From assembly GCA_031261015.1 (NCBI GenBank), contig JAISKG010000107.1, positions 1-6,088 of the forward strand: DNA of 6,088 nt, given 5' to 3'. A program made the position numbers and the translations under genes. This document shows, one piece after another, positions 1-6,088 of the stretch (position 1 is its first letter; every line of letters starts with the position of its first letter). The stretch is from Dysgonamonadaceae bacterium. Its GTDB lineage: Bacteria > Bacteroidota > Bacteroidia > Bacteroidales > Azobacteroidaceae. The notes beneath the pieces are model-generated. The model was not told where the DNA came from. It did not search any database and was given only the letters and a program-made list of their open reading frames with translations.

Positions 1-1870
1 TCTCTAAAAATTCTACCTTAAAGTAATATTTTAAAGCTTCGCCGTAATCCTTTAATTCCAAATAACAATGGCCGATTTGCAGTTGAGTGGAAAGATTGTC
101 GGGATTTGCTTTTTCTATTTTTTTGTAATATTCCAAGGCTTTTTCCGGCTGCTTGAGCGCACGGTAGCAATAAGCTAATTTTTTGATAATCCATAGATTA
201 TTTGCATCCAACAATTCCGCTTTCAAATAAGTTTCCAATGCGCCGGGCAGATTGTTCCGCATTTGCAGGCAATAGCCTTTCTTTTGGTACAGCACGGTGT
301 TGTTGACGTCGGTTTGCTGAAGGAAATCGAAAATATCAGCGGCTTCTTCAAAATAGTTTTTATTAAAGTAAAACTCTCCGATCAGCTGCATATTTTCTTT
401 ATCTCCAACGAATTGACGAATCGAAGGTACTTGATAAAATTCCGGTTTGGCAGCAAAAATATCGTGAAATTCGCTTCGTCGCGGAAATAATTTATAAAAA
501 CGGTACAAATCTTGAATGTATTGGCGCGTTTCCGGCCGGATGCGGATCAAATTCGATACGATTTCTGTGCGTTCCAGCTCTTGCGAACCTTCAACTTCTT
601 CCGATAATTGGCTCATCGTCAGATGGCGATACTTTTCGGGCATTTGCATGAGCGTGAAATACAAAGAATACTTATCCGAATTGCACATCATTTTCGATTG
701 GCTCAATATGCCGGAAAAGGCAAGTAACTCTTGGTTTTCCATATAATTAGCTGGGACGGAAAATGGTAGAAACCAATGACTCATTTCGTTGAAGAATGGA
801 AAATTCTTGAGATGCGTAAAAGACGAGTGCATAATATCTGCGCCTTCTAATTGCATTTCCGACAATTCTTGAAATTGGTCTTCCAAACCGGCCTTGTGGA
901 TAATGTCTTGCCACTCAGGATTTTTATCAATATAAATGGTGTTTTCTTCTGATTTCAACGCATCGTTGAACTTGGGACCGCATTTGATAAGTTCCGGAAT
1001 CAATTCGTCCATGATGTGACGGGTAATCTTTTCGGTTTCACGGCTTTGAATGAATTGCAGCACAATGTGGCAAATCGACCGTATAAATTGCGGATCTTCG
1101 GACAAATGCTTGATACGCAAATTGATTGCCGGATACAAATGCAAACGTTTGTCGTATTGGCGCAGAAACAATACAATGCCCGTTAATGCCCGCTGCCGGA
1201 TTTCTTCGTTCTCATTTTCAGCAGCTTCCAACAAAAGCAAAGCTTTATTTTCATCGAAAAGAACAAGTAAATTGAGCGTTAACGCCGTGATAATCAAGCT
1301 TGAAAACACTACGGGATTCAATCGATTTTGAATAACGGCCGACCAATGTTTTTGCGTATCGGAATCCCAAAATCCACTCAACCAAACGGCATAAAAAATC
1401 TTTTGAATGATCAGTTCTTTCTGCTTTTCAAAATCAATCCGTTCTTTATTTATTTTTTCGTCATCTTCCAACAAGCTGAGTAGATCAAGTTTACTTATGA
1501 TTTCTTCCAAAGAAGCGATTAAAGTTTCCGGCGCTTCCTGCTTGTTGTAATAATATATCCTTCGCTGTTCGTAAAAATAGGAAGAATCCCAGCGGTGCTT
1601 CAACTGCAAAGAAACCGAATCTTTCACCTGATACAGAGAACGTAACAACGTGTCTTCTACTTTCTGCCGATCGGGATCCTGAATCCCTTCCGACAGATAG
1701 TTAAGCATTGTCCGGTAAGTGTTTTCCAATTCGTCGATTCGTTCTTGCAACTGCCAATTTTGCAGATTCGGCAGTAGAATCGCAAATAGGTTGAAAACAT
1801 CCTTTAACCTTTTTTGCTCCAAGTTTTTGGTTATCGCGCCCAAATACTGAGCTATTTCGTTTGTTGTCAT
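1..1870 (-). CDS. Large TPR-repeat protein of unknown function (3' end outside window)
   Basis: Translating the minus strand from the ATG at 1870–1868 gives 623 codons without a stop up to the window edge, so the C-terminus is missing. The protein begins MTTNEIAQYLGAITKNLEQK. No signal peptide or membrane segment is visible, so it is probably cytoplasmic. The first ~490 residues are helical and rich in charged residues and Leu; a stretch near residues 210–235 (NEEIRQRALTGIVLFL) resembles a HEAT-type helix pair. From M494 on there are about four TPR motifs of ~34 residues, with typical signatures such as YYKKIEKANPDN and IGHCYLELKDYGEALKYY. TPRs mediate protein–protein contacts, but the partner is unknown. 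The start was chosen because it opens the long frame and lies just after a promoter-like region; the preceding GGAA is at best a weak ribosome binding site. It follows recA by 82 bases on the same strand. Coding status is secure; function is not known. Confidence 0.88.
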   Translation of the reverse strand, partial: MTTNEIAQYLGAITKNLEQKRLKDVFNLFAILLPNLQNWQLQERIDELENTYRTMLNYLSEGIQDPDRQKVEDTLLRSLYQVKDSVSLQLKHRWDSSYFYEQRRIYYYNKQEAPETLIASLEEIISKLDLLSLLEDDEKINKERIDFEKQKELIIQKIFYAVWLSGFWDSDTQKHWSAVIQNRLNPVVFSSLIITALTLNLLVLFDENKALLLLEAAENENEEIRQRALTGIVLFLRQYDKRLHLYPAINLRIKHLSEDPQFIRSICHIVLQFIQSRETEKITRHIMDELIPELIKCGPKFNDALKSEENTIYIDKNPEWQDIIHKAGLEDQFQELSEMQLEGADIMHSSFTHLKNFPFFNEMSHWFLPFSVPANYMENQELLAFSGILSQSKMMCNSDKYSLYFTLMQMPEKYRHLTMSQLSEEVEGSQELERTEIVSNLIRIRPETRQYIQDLYRFYKLFPRRSEFHDIFAAKPEFYQVPSIRQFVGDKENMQLIGEFYFNKNYFEEAADIFDFLQQTDVNNTVLYQKKGYCLQMRNNLPGALETYLKAELLDANNLWIIKKLAYCYRALKQPEKALEYYKKIEKANPDNLSTQLQIGHCYLELKDYGEALKYYFKVEFLE

Positions 1871-1885
1871 AACATTCCAATTTCA

Positions 1886-1904
1886 AATTTCCATAATGGA
1901 AATT
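1886..1904. repeat. Perfect 19-bp dyad before the TPR gene
   Basis: The sequence aatttccat-a-atggaaatt has two 9-base arms that are exact reverse complements around one central base. In minus-strand RNA it would fold as an 8-bp stem with a UUA loop. It lies 16–34 bases upstream of the TPR gene start and immediately after a promoter-like -7 element, so it would cover the first transcribed bases. It could be an operator or a 5'-end hairpin. It is A/T-rich and has no U-run after it, so it does not look like an intrinsic terminator for recA. Confidence 0.5.
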
Positions 1905-1937
1905 CAAAGATTATGCCTTATTCAAAGCAACGACAAA
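1905..1937 (-). promoter_or_regulatory. Candidate promoter of the TPR gene
   Basis: On the minus strand, TTTG (1937–1934) is followed after 21 bases by AATCTTTG (1912–1905), one mismatch from the Bacteroidota -7 consensus TAnnTTTG. Transcription would start near 1900, about 30 bases before the ATG at 1870. The element lies wholly in the recA–TPR gap. The match is imperfect and the A/T-rich context makes chance matches likely, so this is a moderate to weak call. Confidence 0.35.
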
Positions 1938-1952
1938 ATGGCCGAAAATCCG

Positions 1953-2981
1953 TCAGGATGCTTTGTTGGCCAACTTTTCCATGATTTTTGCTTCGATTTC
2001 TTCCGCTAATTCAGGATTATCACGCAAGCAATCTTTGGCGGCATCGCGACCTTGTCCCAATTTGGTGTCGTTGTAGCTGTACCAGCTTCCACTTTTCTTG
2101 ATAATATCCAGCTCGCTACCCATATCGACCAGTTCTCCGACTTTGGAGATGCCTTCGCCGAACATAATATCAAATTCGGCTTTGCGAAAAGGAGGAGCCA
2201 CTTTGTTTTTCACCACTTTCACTTTGGTCTGATTTCCTTTCACTTCTTCTCCGTCTTTGATGGGTGAACCTTTGCGAATATCGAGGCGGACGGAAGCATA
2301 AAATTTCAATGCGTTACCGCCGGTCGTTGTTTCAGGATTGCCGAACATGATGCCTATTTTTTCGCGCAATTGATTGATAAATACACAAGTAGTATTTGTT
2401 TTATTGATAGCAGCCGTTAATTTTCGTAGAGCTTGCGACATCAAGCGGGCTTGTAATCCCATTTTTGATTCGCCCATTTCGCCTTCCAATTCAGCTTTGG
2501 GTGTTAATGCTGCCACAGAGTCGATTACGATAATATCAATAGCAGACGAACGGATCAATTGTTCGGCGATTTCCAAGGCTTGTTCGCCCGAATCAGGTTG
2601 CGAAATCCATAAATTTTCGACGTCCACACCGAGTTTTTCGGCATAAAAACGGTCGAAAGCATGCTCTGCATCAATGAATGCGGCGATTCCTCCAGCTTTT
2701 TGAGCTTCGGCAATCGCGTGAATTGCTAAAGTCGTTTTACCGGACGATTCGGGACCATAAATCTCGATGACCCGGCCGCGCGGATAACCGCCTACACCTA
2801 AAGCCACATTCAAACCCACCGAACCGGTCGGGATTACGGCAACGCTTTCTACGGCGCTGTCGCCCATCTTCATGATCGAGCCTTTTCCATAGCTTTTTTC
2901 AATTTTGTCCGTTGCAGCGCGCAAGGCTTTCAGTTTTTCTGCATTCCCTCCGCTTGTTTCATTTTTTTCTGTTTCTTTCAT
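1953..2981 (-). CDS. recA: Recombinase RecA
   Basis: This is the complete 342-residue RecA, the ATP-dependent strand-exchange recombinase that forms filaments on single-stranded DNA during recombinational repair. It has the N-terminal oligomerisation helix (about 14–38), Walker A GPESSGKT (76–83), the catalytic Glu in IDAEHA (E106), Walker B IIVIDSV (150–156), loop L1 EGEMGES (166–172), the ATP-sensing Gln in INQLR (Q204) and loop L2 (about 213–227, [10 protein letters not shown]). All key residues are present. The C-terminus is charged ([15 protein letters not shown]) but lacks the run of acidic residues at the end of E. coli RecA. I chose the ATG at 2981 because it gives a normal RecA N-terminus; a longer reading from TTG at 3029 adds 16 unlikely residues. 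The gap after the polyamine gene is 44 bases, so co-transcription is plausible. No E. coli-type (CTG-N10-CAG) or Bacillus-type SOS box was seen upstream. Confidence 0.98.
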   Translation of the reverse strand: MKETEKNETSGGNAEKLKALRAATDKIEKSYGKGSIMKMGDSAVESVAVIPTGSVGLNVALGVGGYPRGRVIEIYGPESSGKTTLAIHAIAEAQKAGGIAAFIDAEHAFDRFYAEKLGVDVENLWISQPDSGEQALEIAEQLIRSSAIDIIVIDSVAALTPKAELEGEMGESKMGLQARLMSQALRKLTAAINKTNTTCVFINQLREKIGIMFGNPETTTGGNALKFYASVRLDIRKGSPIKDGEEVKGNQTKVKVVKNKVAPPFRKAEFDIMFGEGISKVGELVDMGSELDIIKKSGSWYSYNDTKLGQGRDAAKDCLRDNPELAEEIEAKIMEKLANKAS

Positions 2982-2992
2982 TTTTTCACTTA

Positions 2993-3024
2993 TAAATTTA
3001 TTTGTTATTAAAGTTTTGATCAAA
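2993..3024 (-). promoter_or_regulatory. Candidate recA promoter
   Basis: On the minus strand, TTTG (3024–3021) is followed after exactly 20 bases by TAAATTTA (3000–2993), one base off the Bacteroidota -7 consensus TAnnTTTG. The 20-base spacing equals that of the two exact-match promoters at 4257–4288 and 5642–5673. It lies between the dehydrogenase stop and the recA ATG. The predicted start would leave only about 5–9 bases of leader, which weakens the call; recA may instead be read mainly from the upstream promoter. Confidence 0.38.
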
Positions 3025-3025
3025 A
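3014..3025. repeat. 12-bp perfect palindrome upstream of recA
   Basis: The sequence ttttgatcaaaa is its own reverse complement and overlaps the -33 element of the candidate recA promoter, directly after the dehydrogenase stop codon (3026–3028). That placement suits an operator. It does not match the E. coli or Bacillus LexA boxes. A 12-base A/T-rich palindrome can also arise by chance. Confidence 0.4.
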
Positions 3026-4234
3026 TCAAACTTCTAAATTTTCATTGAAAATCTCGTGCCAAGGCAAACCTTGCTTATTCATTTGTTCCATAAACGGATC
3101 AGGATCAAATTCTTCGACGTTGAAAACGCCCGGTTTTTTCCACAAGCCTTTCATAAACATCATGGCTCCGATCATGGCCGGTACGCCGGTTGTGTAACTC
3201 ACGCCTTGCGCGCCGGTTTCCTTGTACGCCGCTTCGTGCGAGCAATTGTTGTATATATAATAGGAGAGGGGTTTTCCCGATGGATCCAACCCTTTGATAC
3301 GGCAGCCGATGCTGGTTTGTCCGGTATAGTTTTCTCCCAGTTCGCCGGGGTCGGGCAAAACGGCTTTGAGAAATTGGATCGGCACAATTTCCACTCCATT
3401 ATATAAGATCGGATCAATGCGAGCCATTCCAATATTTTGAATCACACGGAGATGCGTTAAATATTCCTGTCCGAAAGTCATCCAGAAGCGAGCGCGTTTC
3501 AGCGTAGGAAAATTTTTCACTAATGATTCCAATTCTTCGTGGTAAATCACGTAAGATTCTCTTGGCCCAATGTGAGGATAATGAAGCGATTGGTGAATTT
3601 CGTGAGGTTCGGTGGTCACCCAGCGTCCGTTTTCCCAATATTTGCCTTTTTGTGTTACTTCGCGTATGTTGATTTCCGGGTTGAAATTGGTAGCGAATGC
3701 TTTACCATGATCTCCGGCATTGCAATCGACAATATCCAAATAGTGCATTTCGCTGAAATGATGTTTGGCGGCATAAGCGGTGAAAACGCCGCTCGCGCCC
3801 GGATCGAATCCGCAGCCCAAAATGGCCGTCAATCCTGCTTTTTTGAATTTATCCTGATAAGCCCATTGCCATTTGTATTCAAACTTGGCTTCGTCTTTTG
3901 GTTCATAATTTGCTGTATCTAAATAATTTACTCCTGCTTCTAAGCAAGCGTCCATGATCGTTAAATCTTGATAAGGTAGAGCTACGTTAATCACCAATTC
4001 CGGTTTATACTCATTGAAAAGTCGCACTAAATCCGGCACTTGATCCGCATCGACCCGTGCCGTTCGGATTTTTTTGTTGCCGTAGCGCGTACCAATCGCT
4101 TCCGCAATGGCATCACATTTGGATTGCGTACGGCTGGCGAGTATAATATCTGTGAAAACCTCCGGATTCTGAGCTACTTTATGGGCAACGACCGTTCCAA
4201 CGCCGCCCGCTCCGATAATTAGTATTTTTGACAT
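3026..4234 (-). CDS. Carboxynorspermidine/carboxyspermidine dehydrogenase (saccharopine dehydrogenase family)
   Basis: The 402-residue protein is full length for the family, which reductively condenses aspartate semialdehyde with diaminopropane or putrescine, using NADPH, to give carboxynorspermidine or carboxyspermidine. A separate decarboxylase then yields norspermidine or spermidine. The N-terminus is a Rossmann nucleotide site, GAGGVG (8–13), followed by LASRTQSKC (32–40). Family-typical blocks follow: [10 protein letters not shown] (103–112), [12 protein letters not shown] (140–151), [15 protein letters not shown] (170–184), FWMTFG (250–255), [13 protein letters not shown] (293–305) and SYTTGVPA (346–353). 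By memory these align closely with the Vibrio enzyme rather than with true lysine-pathway saccharopine dehydrogenases. In Bacteroidota the expected product is carboxyspermidine, but substrate choice cannot be read from sequence alone. The decarboxylase partner is not in the window. The gene has its own strong promoter match and lies 44 bases ahead of recA. Confidence 0.93.
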   Translation of the reverse strand: MSKILIIGAGGVGTVVAHKVAQNPEVFTDIILASRTQSKCDAIAEAIGTRYGNKKIRTARVDADQVPDLVRLFNEYKPELVINVALPYQDLTIMDACLEAGVNYLDTANYEPKDEAKFEYKWQWAYQDKFKKAGLTAILGCGFDPGASGVFTAYAAKHHFSEMHYLDIVDCNAGDHGKAFATNFNPEINIREVTQKGKYWENGRWVTTEPHEIHQSLHYPHIGPRESYVIYHEELESLVKNFPTLKRARFWMTFGQEYLTHLRVIQNIGMARIDPILYNGVEIVPIQFLKAVLPDPGELGENYTGQTSIGCRIKGLDPSGKPLSYYIYNNCSHEAAYKETGAQGVSYTTGVPAMIGAMMFMKGLWKKPGVFNVEEFDPDPFMEQMNKQGLPWHEIFNENLEV

Positions 4235-4256
4235 GAAAATATATTTTTTGTGTGGA

Positions 4257-4288
4257 CAAATATACAGAGTTTTTTATTACCGCCCAAA
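4257..4288 (-). promoter_or_regulatory. Promoter of the polyamine dehydrogenase (and possibly recA)
   Basis: On the minus strand, TTTG (4288–4285) is followed after 20 bases by TATATTTG (4264–4257), an exact match to the Bacteroidota primary-sigma consensus TTTG/TAnnTTTG. Transcription should start near 4252, giving a short leader of roughly 15–20 bases before the ATG at 4234. It lies in the intergenic gap after rarA, exactly where a promoter is expected. With only 44 bases between the dehydrogenase and recA and no terminator there, this promoter may also transcribe recA. Confidence 0.72.
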
Positions 4289-4303
4289 CTACGAATGCTA
4301 AAT

Positions 4304-4327
4304 TTAGGTTAAAGTTAGGTTAGGTTA
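4304..4327. repeat. Three short TTAGGT units in the rarA–dehydrogenase gap
   Basis: The plus strand carries ttaggtta at 4304–4311 and ttaggttaggtta at 4315–4327, which makes three copies of a six-base unit, two of them in direct tandem. They lie just upstream of the dehydrogenase promoter (16–39 bases beyond its -33 element). They could be binding sites for an activator or simple slippage products; nothing shows which. Confidence 0.4.
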
Positions 4328-4354
4328 TTGTAATAAGCAGGCAGCCTGTTTTGA

Positions 4355-5617
4355 TCACTTACCCCATAGTTTCTTAAGATGTTCCTCAATTTTACTTTCC
4401 TGCGTATTTCTCTGCGCCTTCCAAAACCTCTTTCCCTGTATCTCCTGCGGCAGAAATTCTTGTTGCACAAAATTATTTTCGTAATCGTGGGCGTATTTGT
4501 AGCCTTTGCTGTAATTCAAGTCTTTCATCAATTGGGTGGGTGCGTTGCGCAGGTGCAAAGGTACTGAAAGATTACCCGACTGCGATACTTCGCTTAAAGC
4601 GCTCTCTATGGCCAAATAAGCCGAATTACTTTTTGGACTTGTTGCCAAGTAAATCGTTGTTTCCGCCAAAATAATACGGCCTTCGGGCCAGCCGATTTTG
4701 TGAATCGCATCGAAGCAGGCGTTGGCCAGCAACAAGGCGTTCGGATTGGCCAGACCGATGTCTTCGGACGCTGAAATGACCAAGCGGCGGGCGATAAATT
4801 TCGGATCTTCACCGCCGGCCACCATGCGCGCCAGCCAATAAATCGCCCCGTCGGGATCGCTTCCCCGAATGGATTTGATGAAAGCCGAAATAATATCGTA
4901 GTGCATTTCGCCGCCTTTATCGTAAGCGGCCGGATTTTCCTGCAAGCGGTCAATTACTTTGGCGTCGGTGATCACGATGTTGTCACTGTCTTCCGCTTCG
5001 ACGACTAATTCTAAGATATTGAGTAATTTACGGGCGTCACCTCCGGCAAATCGCAACAGAGCGGCGGTTTCTTCGAGAGTAATATGGCGTTTTTTAAGTT
5101 CGCTGTCTTCCGAAATAGCTTTGTTTGCCAATGTGAGCAAATCGTTGTCACTTAAGCTTTTCAATACATAAACCTGACAACGCGAGAGTAGTGGGCGAAT
5201 CACTTCAAACGAAGGATTTTCGGTAGTTGCGCCGATCAATGTGATGGTTCCATTTTCGGCAGCGGCCAGCAGCGAATCTTGCTGCGATTTACTGAAACGA
5301 TGGATTTCGTCGATGAAAAGGATTGGCCGCACCTGATTGAAGAACTGCGTACTCTTCACTTTATCAATGATTTCTCTCACATCTTTCACGCCGGAATTAA
5401 TCGCGCTCAAGGTATAAAAAGGAATATCCAATTGTTTGGAGATAATTTTAGCTAAAGTCGTTTTGCCTACGCCCGGCGGTCCCCACAAAATAAACGACGG
5501 TATGTGTCCCGCATCAATCATCTTGCGAAGTACGCTTCCCGAGCCAACCAATTGTTCCTGACCGACATAATCATCGAGCGACTGGGGGCGCATGCGTTCG
5601 GCTAAAGGTTTATTCAT
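4355..5617 (-). CDS. rarA: Replication-associated recombination protein RarA (MgsA) AAA+ ATPase
   Basis: The 420-residue protein is a complete RarA/MgsA/WRNIP1-family ATPase, which acts at stalled replication forks and is related to clamp-loader subunits. The start LAERMRPQSLDDYVGQ (5–20) is typical. Walker A is GPPGVGKT (46–53), Walker B ILFIDEIHR (99–107, D103/E104), sensor 1 lies in GATTENPS (129–136), the arginine finger is probably R146 in LLSRC, and sensor 2 is in GGDARKLLN (192–200, R196). The C-terminal half carries the family's tetramerisation region, with DKGGEMHYDIISAFIKSIRG (233–252), ARMVAGGEDP (263–272) and ISASEDIGLANP (281–292). Nothing essential is missing. The ATG overlaps the stop of the upstream permease (ATGA, 5617–5614), which suggests translational coupling, yet a consensus promoter lies inside the end of that permease gene. 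A 120-base gap separates it from the next gene. Confidence 0.97.
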   Translation of the reverse strand: MNKPLAERMRPQSLDDYVGQEQLVGSGSVLRKMIDAGHIPSFILWGPPGVGKTTLAKIISKQLDIPFYTLSAINSGVKDVREIIDKVKSTQFFNQVRPILFIDEIHRFSKSQQDSLLAAAENGTITLIGATTENPSFEVIRPLLSRCQVYVLKSLSDNDLLTLANKAISEDSELKKRHITLEETAALLRFAGGDARKLLNILELVVEAEDSDNIVITDAKVIDRLQENPAAYDKGGEMHYDIISAFIKSIRGSDPDGAIYWLARMVAGGEDPKFIARRLVISASEDIGLANPNALLLANACFDAIHKIGWPEGRIILAETTIYLATSPKSNSAYLAIESALSEVSQSGNLSVPLHLRNAPTQLMKDLNYSKGYKYAHDYENNFVQQEFLPQEIQGKRFWKAQRNTQESKIEEHLKKLWGK

Positions 5618-6088
5618 CGAGTAAATGCTTGTTTATTGGTACAAATATAGTAAATAATCACCGGCGCTCCAAAAAACGGCGTTACCGCATTCAATGGTAA
5701 TAATCCCTGCCCGAAAGGAATGAGTGTCAATAAATTGCAGAGCAGTCCGATGGATGCACCCAGCAAAAGCGTAGCCGGCAACAATCGCTGCTGATTGGCT
5801 GTGCCCGAAATCATCCGGGCGATGTGTGGGACAGCCAAGCCGATAAAACCGACCGGCCCACAAAAGGCCGTCACCATCGCTGTCAGCCAACCGGTGACGA
5901 GCAAAACCCACAAACGGGCGTTACGCACATTCACTCCTAAATTAGCTGCATATTTTTCGCCTAACAATAAAGCATTCAATGGTTTAATCAATAGCAAAGA
6001 ACCGGTTATCCCGATTAGTAAACCCATCGAATAGAAAGGCATTTGCGCCATCTGAATGCTGGAAAAACTTCCCATGCTCCACAAAACC
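5614..6088 (-). CDS. FecCD/BtuC-type ABC transporter permease (5' end outside window)
   Basis: Only the last 157 residues are present; such permeases are usually about 330–350 residues, so roughly half is missing beyond the right edge. Family members form the inner-membrane channel that imports iron-siderophore complexes, heme or cobalamin, working with an ATPase and a binding protein. Seen here are the WSMGSFSS block, the conserved cytoplasmic-loop motif GPVGFIGLAVPHIAR and the C-terminal TPFFGAPVIIYYI. Hydrophobic segments include MGLLIGITGSLLLI, WVLLVTGWLTAMVTAF, LLPATLLLGASIGLLCNLL and FFGAPVIIYYI. The frame stays open to the edge; the TTG at 6084 is an internal codon, not a start. The substrate cannot be told from this fragment, and no partner subunit is in the window. 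The stop overlaps the rarA start by ATGA, so both are probably on one transcript at least part of the time. Confidence 0.92.
   Translation of the reverse strand, partial: VLWSMGSFSSIQMAQMPFYSMGLLIGITGSLLLIKPLNALLLGEKYAANLGVNVRNARLWVLLVTGWLTAMVTAFCGPVGFIGLAVPHIARMISGTANQQRLLPATLLLGASIGLLCNLLTLIPFGQGLLPLNAVTPFFGAPVIIYYICTNKQAFTR
5642..5673 (-). promoter_or_regulatory. Candidate rarA promoter inside the permease gene
   Basis: On the minus strand, TTTG (5673–5670) is followed after 20 bases by TATATTTG (5649–5642), an exact match to the Bacteroidota TTTG/TAnnTTTG consensus with the same spacing as the promoter at 4257–4288. Transcription would start near 5637, leaving about 20 bases before the rarA ATG at 5617. 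The element overlaps permease codons for the Y-Y-I-C-T stretch near its C-terminus. It would let rarA be expressed independently of the transporter. Confidence 0.6.

Noticed and set aside
1701..1907. A 68-codon minus-strand frame starting at 1907
   Set aside because: It runs out of frame through the TPR gene, whose own frame is open for over 600 codons and gives a repeat-bearing protein.
2982..3029. A 16-residue N-terminal extension of RecA starting from TTG at 3029, overlapping the dehydrogenase stop
   Set aside because: The extension ([16 protein letters not shown]) is unlike RecA N-termini, and the ATG at 2981 gives a normal start. A TTG start with no ribosome binding site is unlikely.
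2982..3060. LexA/SOS box before recA
   Set aside because: No CTG-N10-CAG or CGAAC-N4-GTTC-like site is visible; only the unrelated TTTTGATCAAAA palindrome is present.
3539..3922. A 127-codon plus-strand open frame
   Set aside because: It lies antisense within the dehydrogenase, has no recognisable motif and no promoter or start context; it is a mirror of the real gene. The same holds for the other plus-strand frames in the window.
4335..4351. Possible hairpin terminator after rarA (aagcagg / cctgttt arms, three-base loop)
   Set aside because: On the minus strand the stem has an A·C mismatch, only four strong pairs at its tip, and is followed by TATTACAAT rather than a U-run. It is too weak to call.
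1..6088. Mobile element, CRISPR array, defence island or new multi-gene system
   Set aside because: All five genes are same-strand chromosomal genes with intact frames. No terminal repeats, transposase, spacer-repeat pattern or foreign-looking stretch was seen.

Overview
The window is a stretch of ordinary chromosome, almost certainly from a member of the Bacteroidota (class Bacteroidia). Three things point there: the protein sequences, notably a carboxynorspermidine/carboxyspermidine dehydrogenase directly ahead of recA; start regions that are A/T-rich and lack a strong GGAGG ribosome binding site; and two exact matches to the Bacteroidota housekeeping promoter (TTTG, 20 bases, TAnnTTTG). 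I cannot place genus or species.

All five genes lie on the minus strand, so transcription runs from high to low coordinates. In that order they are: the C-terminal half of a FecCD/BtuC-type ABC transporter permease, cut by the right edge; rarA (mgsA), overlapping the permease stop by an ATGA junction; a 120-base gap; a carboxynorspermidine/carboxyspermidine dehydrogenase of polyamine synthesis; recA, 44 bases further on; and, after an 82-base gap, a long protein of unknown function ending in TPR repeats, cut by the left edge. That last gene fills the first 1.87 kb and has no stop in its frame within the window.

Functionally, rarA and recA both act at stalled or damaged replication forks, but they are separated by the polyamine gene and each has its own candidate promoter. 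The permease belongs to metal-chelate or cobalamin uptake. The polyamine gene and recA are close enough to share a transcript. The clearest regulatory signals are promoters before the dehydrogenase and before rarA, the latter lying inside the permease coding sequence. Weaker candidates precede recA and the TPR gene, and each of these two is associated with a short perfect palindrome.

I saw no mobile element, CRISPR array, tRNA, rRNA, phage gene or defence system, and no evidence of a new system. The observations worth following up are small-scale: promoters with uniform 20–21-base spacing, two dyads in operator-like positions, and an uncharacterised HEAT/TPR-like protein downstream of recA.
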